The notes below the pieces were generated by a model. The model did not search any database and was not told where the DNA came from. It worked only from the letters and a program-made list of their open reading frames with translations. A stretch of 64,000 nt of DNA from Turnera subulata (Eukaryota > Streptophyta > Magnoliopsida > Malpighiales > Passifloraceae), in NCBI GenBank assembly GCA_028386065.3, contig JAKUCV010004245.1, forward strand, positions 124,001 through 188,000. The letters run 5' to 3'. Made by a program: the position numbers and the translations under genes. This document shows, in pieces, positions 11,521 through 22,872 of the stretch. The stretch's first letter is position 1. Every line of letters starts with the position of its first letter.

Positions 11521-14442
11521 TCAAGGTATCAGCACAATTGAACCAGAAGTTTTTCGATTCTCAAGATCAGAATGTGCCTGTGCAGCCTGAGACAAAGGAT
11601 AAGTGTGATTTACACGAACCCTCAAGACACCAGACGCAATGTTAGCAAATACATCTTCAGCAGTTTCCAGCAGCTCTTCCTTAGTAGTGGTATAATGAAA
11701 GAGTGTTGGCCTCGTCAAGAACAAGGATTTTGGTGCAATTGCAGACAAAGGAATTGGCTCAGGTGTACCAGATGATTGCCCAAAACTCACCATGTACCCA
11801 CGAAGCTTTAAGCAATCCAAGGATCCCTGGAAATGATATACTTATGAGCAGACTTAACAATTTTTTTAAATAAGGAAGACAGAATGACAGCACAAACAAA
11901 TCTCAAACTTTCATGATCCTTTCATTCTTTTCCCCTAGAGAAAAAAGTTTGGCCAAAAACTGTAGCCATTATATTGTATAACCTTCTCAGCTAAAGGTGA
12001 AAACAACCTGGTTCCAGGTCTGACTTTGAAGTGAGTGCACTAAAGATTTAACACAAAGTGGATAAGTGTGAGCAAAAGTTGCATCTTGTCCTTCACTGGT
12101 AATATATTCAGGATTATACACATAAAATTCATAAACATCAAGGGTAAATGGGATAATTAGATGACACGGTATGCAGATAAATTAGCCAAGCTACTAATAT
12201 AAGACTGCATACTATGTGAGTAGATGTAAAATGAAAGAAAAAAGTTAAAGATACAAATTTAAGTCTAGTTTCTGATTCAATACAATTCCCTAAAAGCCTG
12301 CTAGGATATATTGATCGAGGTGGAGATGAAAGAAAATATGAAAGATAGATTAGTCATTACCTGAAAGGTGTCTATTCCCACAGAATCATACACAACATCG
12401 ACCCCCTTGCCTGATGTAATCTCTTTGACACGAGTAACAAAATCCTCTTCTTTATAGAATATGATATGGTGACAGCCATCACTTTTAGCCTGCTCTGCTT
12501 TCTCCTTTGTTGAGACAGTTCCAATGACAGTGGCACCGAGAGCACTGGCCCACTGGCATAATAGGGAACCAACTCCACCAGCAGCTGCATGAACAAGAAT
12601 GGTGTGGCCAGGTTCAACCTGCAATACATTGAGAACTCAATCATATGTTTCCTTGTTAAATAAGAAATAAAATTCCATTTTCAACCAAAGAAAATAATCC
12701 CATAAAGACGTGCTTTGCAAAACGGCTGGTGAAGACAACATATTAGAAGCCAAACTCAATCAAAGTTGTAAGTGAAGAGCATGGACATGCATATGCAAAC
12801 ACGCAGAGAGAGCCCAATAAACAGTGGTGAAAGTGTTTGTATACATACATTGAATTTCTTTTCTCAAAAAAAAAAAAGAAAAACAGTTAAATTTATAGAT
12901 GCAACCGATAATTCATAAGCAAAAATTGTGTATTTCAACAGACAGTTATGATTCAGAGGTTTATATGGAATCCAAATTGCGTGAATATGCCATACTACTT
13001 TAGAAATTTGTAAATCCACATATTCTACAAGATCAATTTCATTAATACTAAACAGGAAAATTATCTGAAACTAAACGCAATAAGATCTGAAAACTACCTT
13101 GAAGGTACGGCGGACTAGATACTGAGTAGTCATGCCTTTGAGCATGACAGATGCTGCAACGACAGGATCAATGGATGGAGGAACAGGCACAACCTTGTCT
13201 GCTGGAACGATCTGCTCTTCTGAATAAGCACCCAAATGCCCTGGATAAGCCACCATATCTCCAACCTTCAGGTCTGTTACTCCAGGGCCAACAACCACCA
13301 CCTCTCCAGCAGCCTCAAAACCTGAAATAGGGGACAGTTGTTAGGCAAGGAAGCAGAGGAACTTTTAAAGACTGAATAATATGATGTGCAAACAAAACTA
13401 CTTCTATAACTACACTTTGCGTCAAGCTTTGGTAAGAAAAACAACTTTTCAACTGAGGTGTTGCTTTTTGTCAAATCATTTCCATTTCGATCCGTATGGA
13501 ATGTCTGCATAAATTCCCTGCACAACCAACTTCTGATCTCTACCATTTAAACTTAAATGTGAGGGCCGAGAAAGCACTTAGAAGCCTGTATTTTTCCCAT
13601 GAAAGAGGGCTCAAGCTCATCATATTAGTTTGGCAGCCAGCTGGGATACCCTTTCAGTATAAAGAAAACAGATACCTACGGACATTAGCAAATCATAACA
13701 ACAAAACTATCACCTTTATGCCTTTTCTGTTCCACAAACTTAAACAATCGCCACCATTGGCAACAAAAACCAAGTCAATTGCCCCAACCATGCACCAAAG
13801 CAAGTCATTCACAATCAGACACATACAACACCAATCCAGCACCAAAAAATCAACAGCCAGACAAAGGAAGAAAGAGGGGAGAACAAGAGTTAAAAAAACC
13901 TGGAGTGAAGGGCAAGGAGGATGCTTTATAAACTCCTTTGCGGTAGTAGACATCAATAAAGTTAATCCCAATCGCCTTGTGCTTCACCCGTATCTCACCC
14001 TCACCTGGCTCCCCCAACTCCACATCCTCCCACTTGAACACCTAAATCACCAAAACACCCACATAAATACCCATTACAGGAGACGCTCCATACTACTCAA
14101 AACCCACAAACAATCAATAAAGACATGATCTTTACATACCTCAGGTCCACCGAGCTCGTGAACTCTAATGGCTTTGACCATCTTGGCAGCTGTAGCTGTG
14201 GAGGCCGCTGCTGCTCTTACAGGTGAAGGTGAGTTCTTTTTGTTTGTGAGTGAAGAAGTACTAGGTGGTGGTGGTGGGGAGTGAGACTGAGAGAGCAAAA
14301 GGGTGTTGTCCCTCTTGCTCAAATAGTGAAGATAATAATGTCTGTGAGGAGAAATATGTGGTCGCTGACGTTTTTGCCAGAAAAATAAGGTGCTGTGATT
14401 GAGTAACTTGCTGGCACTTACTACAAAAGCCATTTCTTTCAT
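11521..14442 (-). CDS. Plastid-type NADPH:quinone oxidoreductase (zeta-crystallin-like MDR family)
   Basis: Minus-strand exons 14140-14442, 13900-14041, 13098-13321, 12361-12618 and 11521-11826 encode 410 residues from the first ATG (14442); a second ATG is at 14433. The first 87 residues are rich in Ser, Lys, Arg and His with few acidic residues, like a chloroplast transit peptide. The conserved core then starts at MVKAIRVHELGGPE (ATG at 14181, 323 residues). The GroES-like domain contains GINFIDVYYRKGVYK; the nucleotide-binding domain has HAAAGGVGSLLCQWA, the AAxGGVG motif of NADPH-dependent quinone reductases, and no zinc-ligand cysteines. The C-terminus ENRKTSGSIVLIP is typical. The enzyme probably reduces quinones or reactive carbonyls in the plastid. 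The closest Arabidopsis relative I recall is At5g61510, which also has a transit peptide; that match is from memory. Confidence 0.9.
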
Positions 14443-14710
14443 GTGCGCGGATTGATTGATGCCATCCCATACTTTAACCTCAGCCACTCCGTTGCCTCCA
14501 AATCATATCATATCCCCCGGGTTGGTACATGGTAGGTACAATCATTGAAGGATGTTTTATGAGAATTTATTAGACTTGTCATTTTAAATTGTTTTTTCTT
14601 TCTGATTTTCTATTCGTCTATTCGGTATCAGTTATGGTGGGTGAGGGTGACCAACTAGTCCTACCCCAAGTTTGTATTTTGAATTGTTATATGAAAATCA
14701 GAAAAAAAAT

Positions 14711-14958
14711 AATCCTTTCATTGATAAGGGATATCAAATTATTAATGCTTGTTTTTTTTTAAAAAAAAAATCCAATAGAAATTATATGGTTTAAAAATGG
14801 AAGTATTTTAAACTGTTATATATTATATTCACACTTTTTTTGAGAAGTGAATTAGCATCATATCATTACGTTTTTTTTTTTTTGTGAAAGAATCTTTTGA
14901 TTGATAAGGGGTATTACATTATTAATGCTAATTTAATTTTGGAAAATCCAATAGAAAA
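14711..14958. repeat. Two direct repeats beside the tRNA gene
   Basis: Units at about 14711-14783 and 14891-14958 share ttgataagggatat/gtat, attattaatgct and aaaatccaatagaaa in the same order and orientation. Each is about 70 bp. The second ends 35 bp from the 3' end of the tRNA-Trp gene. They look like an AT-rich dispersed sequence that duplicated locally. Confidence 0.6.
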
Positions 14959-14992
14959 TAAACAAACGGCGGAAAAAAAGGGAAACAGGGAT

Positions 14993-15064
14993 TGAACCCG
15001 ACGTGAATCGAACACGCAACCTTCTGATCTGGAGTCAGACGCGCTACCATTGCGCCACGGATCC
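14993..15064 (-). tRNA. trnW-CCA: tRNA-Trp (anticodon CCA)
   Basis: Read on the minus strand, 72 nt fold as a complete cloverleaf. The acceptor stem GGATCCG pairs with CGGGTTC through G-U pairs, and the discriminator base is A. The D-arm GGCGCAATGGTAGCGC is the internal A-box region. The anticodon loop has GACTCCAGATC with CCA at the anticodon. The T-arm GTTCGATTCAC is the B box. No intron is present and no CCA tail is encoded, as expected for a eukaryotic nuclear gene. It lies alone, in the 3' flank of ACX3 copy A. Confidence 0.95.
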
Positions 15065-15147
15065 ACTTGTGATATCCGTCTGAAGTAAAGTATGAAAAAT
15101 CAATAATTTTCTTACTGTGACTTTCAAAGCAGAGAAAGCCAACACTT

Positions 15148-15288
15148 GAATTCAACTACATTCCTGCGACTTCTACAACAACTGTGGAAGGAGAAATGGT
15201 ACATTTCTAGACTTTGGGAAAGATTTGTCCAAATATTCTGCCTCTTTTCCAAGTTTCAAGCACCCACATTGACATGGACTACTAGACA
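15148..15288. repeat. 3'-flank segment of copy A duplicated downstream of copy B
   Basis: This segment is homologous to 22490-22612, with shared blocks such as tgtggaaggaga and gtttcaagcacccacatt. Both lie on the 3' side of an ACX3 gene (A here, B there), so the tandem duplication that made A and B took the downstream flank with it. In A the flank is interrupted by a 2.1-kb insert; in B it is nearly continuous with the gene. Confidence 0.7.
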
Positions 15289-17405
15289 TACAATATAGGT
15301 GCCCCCAACGCAAATTCAACTCCGTATTTTCTTATTGCTTAGGGTCAGTTTGGATCGTGGGATTGCCTGGGATGGATTGAGCCTGGGATCAAACTCAGGG
15401 TGGGATGAGATTGAACCTGGGATCAATCCCAGTCCATCCTGTTTGGTTGGTGGGATTGGGTTTGGGTCTGGGATGGGATTACAGTATAAAATTGTGCTTG
15501 ATTTATGGGTTTGGGATTGAGTTGGATGACAATATGACCAGTTTATCCCTGAATTTGAACTTGATGTTTGGTTGTTGAGTTTGGGTTTAATGTGGATTTG
15601 GGATTGTAATTTGACTTTTCCTGAAATTTTTTGCCCATGTATTATTATTTAAAACCAAAACCCATTAAACTGTAATTGAATATGTAATTTTTTTCACACT
15701 TTATTTTTTGGAACCATAAATTTTTTTAGTGACTTGCATTTTTTCCCATTTATTATTTTTTGAAAGTAAAACGTAATTTGATTAAAATGAGTATGAACAA
15801 AAGATATTCATGGGCTGCAAGAATGCAAGATTTTTTAAGAGGTTAAGCTACCATTCTTGCACTTTGTTAATATACATAAAGATATTGATTCATAGGTCAT
15901 GGTTCTTAACTTGAGAGCTTACCCTCTAGAAAGCCAAGATTTTTTCAAGATTACTACGTTGGTCTTAAATCAAACGAATTTGATACTGTAAACACTACTG
16001 AATTTACTTGTTGCACAAGAAGGCATAAAGACATAACTGTTCTACTTGATTGTCAAAAGACATCATATATATTATGATCAAAAAAAAAAAAAGACATCAT
16101 ATATATTATTATGTTGACTACAAGAAACATGATAGCGCATCAAGTTAATACATCAAATTCAAAGCAAATATTTCTGCCTCTGTTACATTTTGTTTTTTGT
16201 AGTATTTACAAATGCTTGTTCCACATGTAGAATATGGTATAACAGAACCTACATAATCAATAAAACCTCAAACTAACTTCCGTAATCAGAACAGTCCCCT
16301 TCTCATACTAAAGGGGAAAAAAAAGAAAAAAGTAGCACCGTTTCAGGCCATGATTCTACTGAAACATTCTCCCTGAGATAGCTGCTGCTAGTGCTGCAGT
16401 AAAATTGGGATTTTTGGTTAGCTACTAAGTAATACATGGTGGATCACTGCTAGCAGTTTAAGTGGAAAAACAAGAGACTAAACACACTAAAAAAACCCTC
16501 AAGTCATGGAACTCTATTTCATGTGTGATGAAACAAAGTGGACATTGCAGCCAGTAAAACTAAAATTATTAGAGTCTGTAACATGAATGAAATTGTGCCC
16601 AATCTTCTGATAAGATTTTGGACTCACCTTCTTCCTTACAGGACAGCTTGGAGCGAAAGAGCACTTGAAATAAGCTTTAGGAGAAGGGTTATCTCTTGTC
16701 ACTAGAGAGCATAGGAATTACAAGTAGTGAGCTCAAATTAACTAACTACCAATCAAACAGAGGATTCCAAAACTAGGCAGTCGTTTCTGGCACTTTCTCC
16801 CCCAGAATAATAATGAGCAACATCAATTGAGAACTAGTTTTTCTTTTTTCCCCTTACTAATGATATCATTACTACATTACCCCAAAACACAGTAAAAGAA
16901 GCAGTAAAAGCCTTCACCAGAAATTTACCAAACACAACATCAACAATAACCAAACACAAAGAGGGATACATCACAAACAGACAATCCATACCTAGAAATG
17001 GATACAAGAAGATTGTAGGAAGAAAATTAGAGTCTTAAGAACATCTGAGAGAAAACCAGGAAGAATAGAAGGTTGTTTCATGGCAGGTAAGGGAAAGAGA
17101 GGAGGGGAGGCAAAACAAAAAAAAAAATTGCGAAAGAGAGCGGGGGTTTTGGAAGGCAGTGCAAAGTTGGAATTGAAATCGTGTAGAGTGTAGCCTTGTA
17201 ACGTGAGCAAGCAATGGAACGAGAACTCGTTGCATATCTTCAATACAATTCTGGTTTGGGCTGGATTCCTCCATCATTTTTTCATGGACGGCAAATTCTG
17301 GAAAGGGTTTAAATACAGTAGCAGGCTCTTTAGCAAAAAAAAACACAAAGAAAGCTTCTCGCTTTTATTGCTTGGTTGTAATCTTATTCTCCTAAAATCT
17401 AGACA
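15289..17405. mobile_element. 2.1-kb insert in the copy A 3' flank, carrying a WRKY fragment
   Basis: Aligning the 3' flanks of A and B shows about 2.1 kb present only in A. Both ends carry ctagaca (15282-15288 and 17399-17405), as expected of a 7-bp target-site duplication. No terminal inverted repeats and no transposase are seen. The left 330 bases are G-rich, with repeated gggattgggtttgg-like phrases as in some plant MITE ends, so it may be composite. The right end holds a TATTTAAA box (minus strand, near 17313) and a pyrimidine-rich leader-like stretch. A small direct repeat (gacatcatatatatta) lies near 16060 and 16093. A deletion from B is the alternative to insertion into A. Confidence 0.5.
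16356..16702 (-). pseudogene. WRKY group IIa transcription factor fragment
   Basis: On the minus strand 16702-16628 encodes [16 protein letters not shown] followed by APSCPVRKK. This is the half of a group IIa WRKY domain that follows WRKYGQK and holds the first zinc ligands. It ends at AAG|gtgagt, the position of the V-type WRKY intron. Further on, 16425-16356 reads LTKNPNFTAALAAAISG then RMFQ and a stop, the typical group IIa C-terminus. The exon between (VQRC through the HNH ligands) is absent. A degenerate W-GRKCQK lies upstream at 16784-16803, about 80 bp from where it belongs. It cannot make a working WRKY protein. It lies in the 2.1-kb insert beside copy A. Confidence 0.75.
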
Positions 17406-17544
17406 GTGAACAAAAATCAATTGAAATGCCAATACATATTGAGTAACTACGTTGTAATGATACACAAAAAAAAGTGGGATACAATTGAGATGTTTTAGCC
17501 GCTCCTTTCTTATTAATCAATCCCTTGAACTTGGCAATTTGCAT

Positions 17545-20500
17545 CTATTGTTTGACTGAAGACCAGCAATTTGCCTCAATCCAGTCAAATGCAATGGGGC
17601 TCAATAATGCATCCGGAATCCCAAATGAACTGACCAATGCAAGTGCATGTGGCCTCATGTCACTGCAAAGTTCTTTCACTTCCTTCCTCAGGGCTCCAAC
17701 ATGTTGTGGTGATAAATACCCGTATCGCAGAAACGAAGCATCTTCTTCCATGCAAATTACAGCATACATTGACCTCACTAGGCCTAACACATCCTGCAAT
17801 TGGACATAAACCCACAGTGCTTCATATATAGTTCACACTAATCAGATTGATATTGTTGCAGACATGAAGATGGCTGGTGGGAACAACTGATCCTAACTAA
17901 TAAACAACAAGTATAAGTGGTGAAGTAGTTGGAAAGGACATGCCAAATGCCATCATACCTTCAGTGAACCAACAGAGACACTAGCTTCTGTTTCAATGCA
18001 GGCTTCTAATGTCACTCGGTCCGAGAAAGCCCTCCCCAAATCTTCTGCAAGTTGATAAGCCTGGTTCCAACAAGACCAGCTAACATTTATGAGAATAAGA
18101 TTCAAGGGCCAGCAATTCTTGCACTAGAATAGTAGTATCCATACCTGAAGATATGCAGACTCTTTGTTTTCACCCTTCGCTTGGTACTCTGCCACTTCAG
18201 CTGCAAAACGATTCAGGAGGTCTCTCTCTCGCAAGCGGAATGCACCAATCTAATACAAACACGGCCGGTAAGTCATAACTAACGAGCCAACAAAAACCAT
18301 TGTGGTGATGGAGTTAACTGAAACATACCTGGAATTGGCTGCTCCTGAGGATGTTACTTGTAAGCTGGGATGGAATTGTAGGACAAGGTTCATTCATGTG
18401 TTCTAATCCCAAACCTTTGAAAGGCTTGTTCCGCCTCTTAGCTGCTGCATATTCTCCAAGGAGTGCCTTGCTAACCTGCTGCATGAGAACATTGTTGTCC
18501 CCTTCAAAAGTGGACTGCACATCATATTCACCTTTCATTTGACCAATCCGGTTTTCGCTCTTCAAGCCCTGTCCTCCACAAGCTTCACGACACTCCTGAA
18601 AAACAACATAAGCATGAATTTTTCCTGAAGCTGCTCATTAAGCAACTAAATGTGTGCACATGCTTCTTCTTGCTCCTCACCTGGAGTGTTCTCATATTAT
18701 GCCAAGTGAAGAGAGCCTTCAATGCACTTGAAACAACATGAAGGGTTTTGATTGTCTCAGGCATCCTCTTCACGTATACTCGTTTCATGTAATTTCCGGC
18801 AAAATTCAATGCATATCTAGATGGTAAGAATGAGGTAGAGCAAAGTGAATAGGAGGAGGCACAGTCGGTTCAGCAAAGAATATCACTTCCTCTGCCTATG
18901 CAGTAAAATTAACTTAACAATCAAACAAAGAACTTCAACATATATTTCTTTGGATGTCTTACGTCTTAGCCAGGAGCGGCAAGAGTCGTCGCTGGTGAGA
19001 TGGGTAATCAAGCAAAAGGACTTCTGGTCCATTAGGGGTAATAGAGAATGCTCGCCTAGTCAATGAATACCTTATAGCAATTGCTAAGCTAGTCTGCCAG
19101 TAGAAGTAAACAAAGTTGTTAGGCATGAAGCCACATAAGGTCACCTTGTAACACAGATAAAAAACCATCTAAATTGATACCTTCGCTGAGGTAATTGAGG
19201 CCATAGCAACAGAAACACGACCAGAGGTCAAAGGAGCCATGAATGCAGCAAATCTCTGGCAGATGAAGATGTACGGATTAATATATTGCATTAGCATGTT
19301 CAACAATTAAACATCATCCTAAGCGAGTTACCTGATCAGGGTCCTTTATAGCACTCAGATATTGACCATCTGGTGAGACATCTGCAACAGAATTCAACAA
19401 ATTTTCTCTGGGAATTCTTACATTGTCAAACCTGGAAACCAAAATATGTACAATTAACATTGCAATCATGTTCCTCATCAACAATCGCCAATATGAAAAG
19501 TGTGATAAGTACCAAATTCGTCCATTGTCAACACCATTGAGACCAATTTTATGACCACAATCAGCTATGCGGACGTTGGGGCATATGTTTCCATTGGCAT
19601 CTCTGAGTTGAACTATAAATGCATGGACCCCTTGATTGACCCCATTCATGTGAAGCTGCGAAAACACTGCTGCATGTGTGGCATCCTGATTAGCAAAGAA
19701 AGAACCATGTTTGATACTCAAAGATCAAATTGACAGATGGAAAAAGATATAGGGGAAGACTTGGTATCTGTGAGAGAAATGTTTACATTAGCAGCACCAC
19801 CAATCCAGTACTTCTGAGCTGATTCGCAAGGAGTATTGATGACGAATTCTCCTGTTCTTGCATCATAAGTGGCAACCGTTTCGATTGCTCGAACCTACGG
19901 AAACATGGTTCAGTATATTGATACAGTAAAAATGAATGCTCAAGAGCACAAAAGAGACAAAATCTTCACATACATTACTTCCATGGCCTAACTCAGTCAT
20001 AGCAAAGCAACCCATGATTTCATAATCCTCAGATGCTTTCAACCACTTGTCATGATGCCTCTTTGTGCCTAAATGCCTGACGGCACCACCCCTGAAATCA
20101 TCATCCATTAAACGTTAATATATTAGAGTATGAATCAATAATATCATTGCCTCAACTGAAAGAAATATATATAAAGCCATGCATCCTTCACTGACCACAA
20201 GAGAAAGTGAACCCCAATCTTGATACCAAGTGAGTAATCATAAACCCCAATCAACTCCTCCATCGCCAATTTTTTCAGCTCCCCTTCCTCTCCTTTCCCT
20301 CTCAACCACCCTTGGAAAACCCCTTTCGCCGCCAACCACCTGATTCGCCGCATAGTCATCTCCCTCTGCTGCTCCATCGTCTGATTATAGTCCGGCACAT
20401 AAAACACCTTCCCCCCTTTCTCCACAGGATTGAACACCTCCCCTCCTTGGAGCCAACCCATAAGCCAGTCCCTCTCCTCTATATTGTGCCAGTCCAGTAC

Positions 20501-20710
20501 CTTCCTCATCTCTTTCGTGTCGAAAACGAAGGAGGGTTCAGCCTTTTCGGCAGGGATGAAGCTGAGGCAGGCGTTGGAAGAGAGTGGTGCAGCTTCTGAC
20601 GCAGAAGAAGAAGAAGGAAGTGCTCCATGGAGGAAATGGTTGGATAGGATTCGAGCTCGCCGGGAAACGGTATCACTCGGTGGTAGGAATTGGCGGTGAT
20701 TGGAAGACAT
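17545..20710 (-). CDS. ACX3: Acyl-CoA oxidase 3-like, copy A
   Basis: Twelve exons on the minus strand: 20196-20710, 19974-20091, 19787-19894, 19513-19685, 19332-19431, 19181-19255, 18963-19093, 18681-18816, 18329-18595, 18145-18249, 17959-18060 and 17545-17793; 692 residues, no internal stop. It is a peroxisomal FAD enzyme oxidising acyl-CoA to trans-2-enoyl-CoA with H2O2; Arabidopsis ACX3 prefers medium chains. Visible signatures: PTS2-like RARILSNHF near the N-terminus, [27 protein letters not shown] (flavin/substrate region), [31 protein letters not shown] and [12 protein letters not shown] with the catalytic Glu at about 483. The ninth exon is a fusion: the intron after MQQ found in C-G is missing. 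The C-terminus is WSSVKQ, without a PTS1. Closest relative in the array is B, 2.2 kb upstream. Confidence 0.93.
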
Positions 20711-21890
20711 TTTTGGTGATGGGTTTGATCTGATTTCTTTGATTTCTCAGCTTGGAGATTTGTCCTAGTTTTCTACTATCTTTGTTTATTCTTTTTTGCC
20801 AAATGATTCTCCTCCACTATCTAAACTAAACCAACTCAAAAATGGCGGGCTATTGTTTATTGTAACGTCTTATTTTATTTCACGCGCGAAGCACCTAACG
20901 GCCTAAACGACAAGTAGCAAAGTGGGTTTGATTTTTTTTGTTGGGTGCTTTGCCGTTACTAATCCAGGTTTGACCTGAATAGAGGCTTTTTAATATACAG
21001 AAATTAGAACTCAAAAACCTTATTTAATCAGAACTCAATTGTTTACTATCACCAACACCATATTAGTATGCGGGTTTGATTTTTGACTTTTGATATTATT
21101 ATTGTGGCGCAAAATAGAATTCGTATCAAATCTCGAGAAATATATTTAAGAAATCATTGATTAAATTATTCTTTTTGTTGAAATTCTTTGTTTAATGTTG
21201 CTCCTTGGTACTACAAAACAAATGGGTAGTGATTATAAAAAGGAATGTGCAGCGTAGCTTCTTCGTAATTTCGCTATAATTTATTTGTCGATATAATTTA
21301 CCCTCGATCCAATCTCAAACTTCCAAATCTGCACGGAAGAGAGAAATTTTGTTTTATTTATCTAATAACTGAATCTTTTGTATAGTTTTTTTTGGTACAG
21401 GAATCTTTTGTATAGTTGTAAATAGATTGTAAATTTGTAATACCTATCCAGTCCATAAATCCATGGTAGGGATGTTAAGGAAAATGACAGTATTTTTTAA
21501 AAGAAACAAACAAACTATTATACCACAAGCCATTTCCTATCCACATATTGGAATATCGCACAATTCAGTCTATGTAGATGGAAAGCTCCACCAATTTGCA
21601 TCTCTGGATTGTGTAAGTGAGTGTAAATGTGTTAACAAACATTGGAATATTACACAATCCATTCTTCCAGTTTCTCAATGTGTTAATTAACGCACTTATT
21701 TTGATTGAAAAAAATTTAGGTTAACGGGAGGCTCCACCCATTCAATAGCATTAGGACAGGCCACCAAACTTGAACACTTATAGTAATTATTACAAGTTAT
21801 CCATAAAGAGACATGTAGGTTTTAAAATTCTTATAAGTATTTGCTAAAGCGTATATAGGCACTATTCACAAATATCTTATCAGAACAAAC
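20711..21890. other. Upstream region of copy A
   Basis: The first 60 bases match the leader of copy B (gggtttgatctgattt). From about 20838 to 21235 the sequence is related to 27230-27390 (shared ggcgggctattgtttatt, and ggtactacaaaacaaatgg), so the A/B duplication included upstream DNA that in B has been pushed about 1 kb further out. No TATA box is convincing and no gene is seen. Confidence 0.45.
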
Positions 21891-22268
21891 AAGTGGATTT
21901 TTGGTCCTTATATTGCCCTCAATTTTGAAATGCCAGCCCTGTATCAAAATTTTATAGATTTTGATCCTCGTACTATTTTAAATATATGGTTTTTTGGTAC
22001 TTCCGGCCACCGGGCGACCGTCGGAGACACGTGTCACCATATTATTCGTCCATGTCTTCATGTGGGCCCCACCAATCCGGGTCGACCTGGGCATTACGAA
22101 TGGGTTGTCTTTTCAATTGATCCGGGTCGGTGGGGCCCACATAAAGATGTGGGCCAGAAGTACCAAAAACCATATATTTGAAATAATACCAGGACCAAAA
22201 TCCATAAAATTTTAATATAAGGCTAACATTTCAAAATCCAGGACAGTACAGAGACCAAAAATCCACTT
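21891..22268. mobile_element. Foldback MITE, 378 bp
   Basis: The ends are inverted copies: the left begins aagtggatttttggtcc and the right ends as its complement. The match continues inward for more than 100 bp with scattered differences (tttgaaatg, aaaattttat, aaatatatggttttt). The centre is a second palindrome of GC-rich blocks (gtgggccccacc, and the reverse near 22132). No open frame of transposase type is present. The design resembles the element at 382-783, but the terminal sequence differs. Confidence 0.75.
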
Positions 22269-22872
22269 ATTCCACATCTTATATAATGGCTCTGGCGACT
22301 ATTCTATGATTAGTTTTTTTTGGTCAATCATGATTAGGCTCCGACATGATTAGTTGAGTTATATAGGATCCCACACCACTGTTTGAATTAATAAAAAAAT
22401 ACTTAAGAATGAAATTGAGTTCCTACTATGAACTCTAAAAATCCCAATACTATCAGACAAAAAAATAAATAAAAATCCCAATACTATGGGATTCAACTCC
22501 ATTTTTTGCAACTTCTACTGCTGTGGAAGGAGAGACAGTATACATTCCATACTTTTATGAAGATTTTCGAATATTCTGTCTATTTTTCACGTTTCAAGCA
22601 CCCACATTGAGTAGGAGACCACCAACAGTGAATAAATTACAAGAACAAGGATGCGGGCCCAGCCAAAAACCAGTTGAATGCCAATACATATTCTTTTTTT
22701 TTTTTTTTTGAGATCAAATGCCAATACATATTGAGTAACGTAACTATGCTCTAATGATGTAGTAAGGATCATACAATTGAGTTGTTCGCCACATTCTAGT
22801 GCTGTTTATTCATGAGTTTGGTTTAGTTGCTCCTTTTATTTTAATTTACCCCTTGAACCAGGCAATGTGCAT
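22269..22872. other. 3' flank of copy B
   Basis: It contains the 22490-22612 segment homologous to 15148-15288, followed by a block at about 22715-22800 (gccaatacatattgagtaac) homologous to 17430-17505 in the 3' flank of A. A 17-base T run is at about 22694-22710. This is transcript-end or flank sequence with no gene of its own. Confidence 0.55.

Noticed and set aside
13496..14128. Long plus-strand open frame of about 210 codons
   Set aside because: It lies antisense across exon 2 and introns of the quinone oxidoreductase gene and shows no recognisable similarity.
17035..17346. Minus-strand open frame of 103 codons in the copy A 3' flank
   Set aside because: It overlaps a TATA-like and pyrimidine-rich leader-like region and has no recognised domain; more likely promoter and leader sequence.
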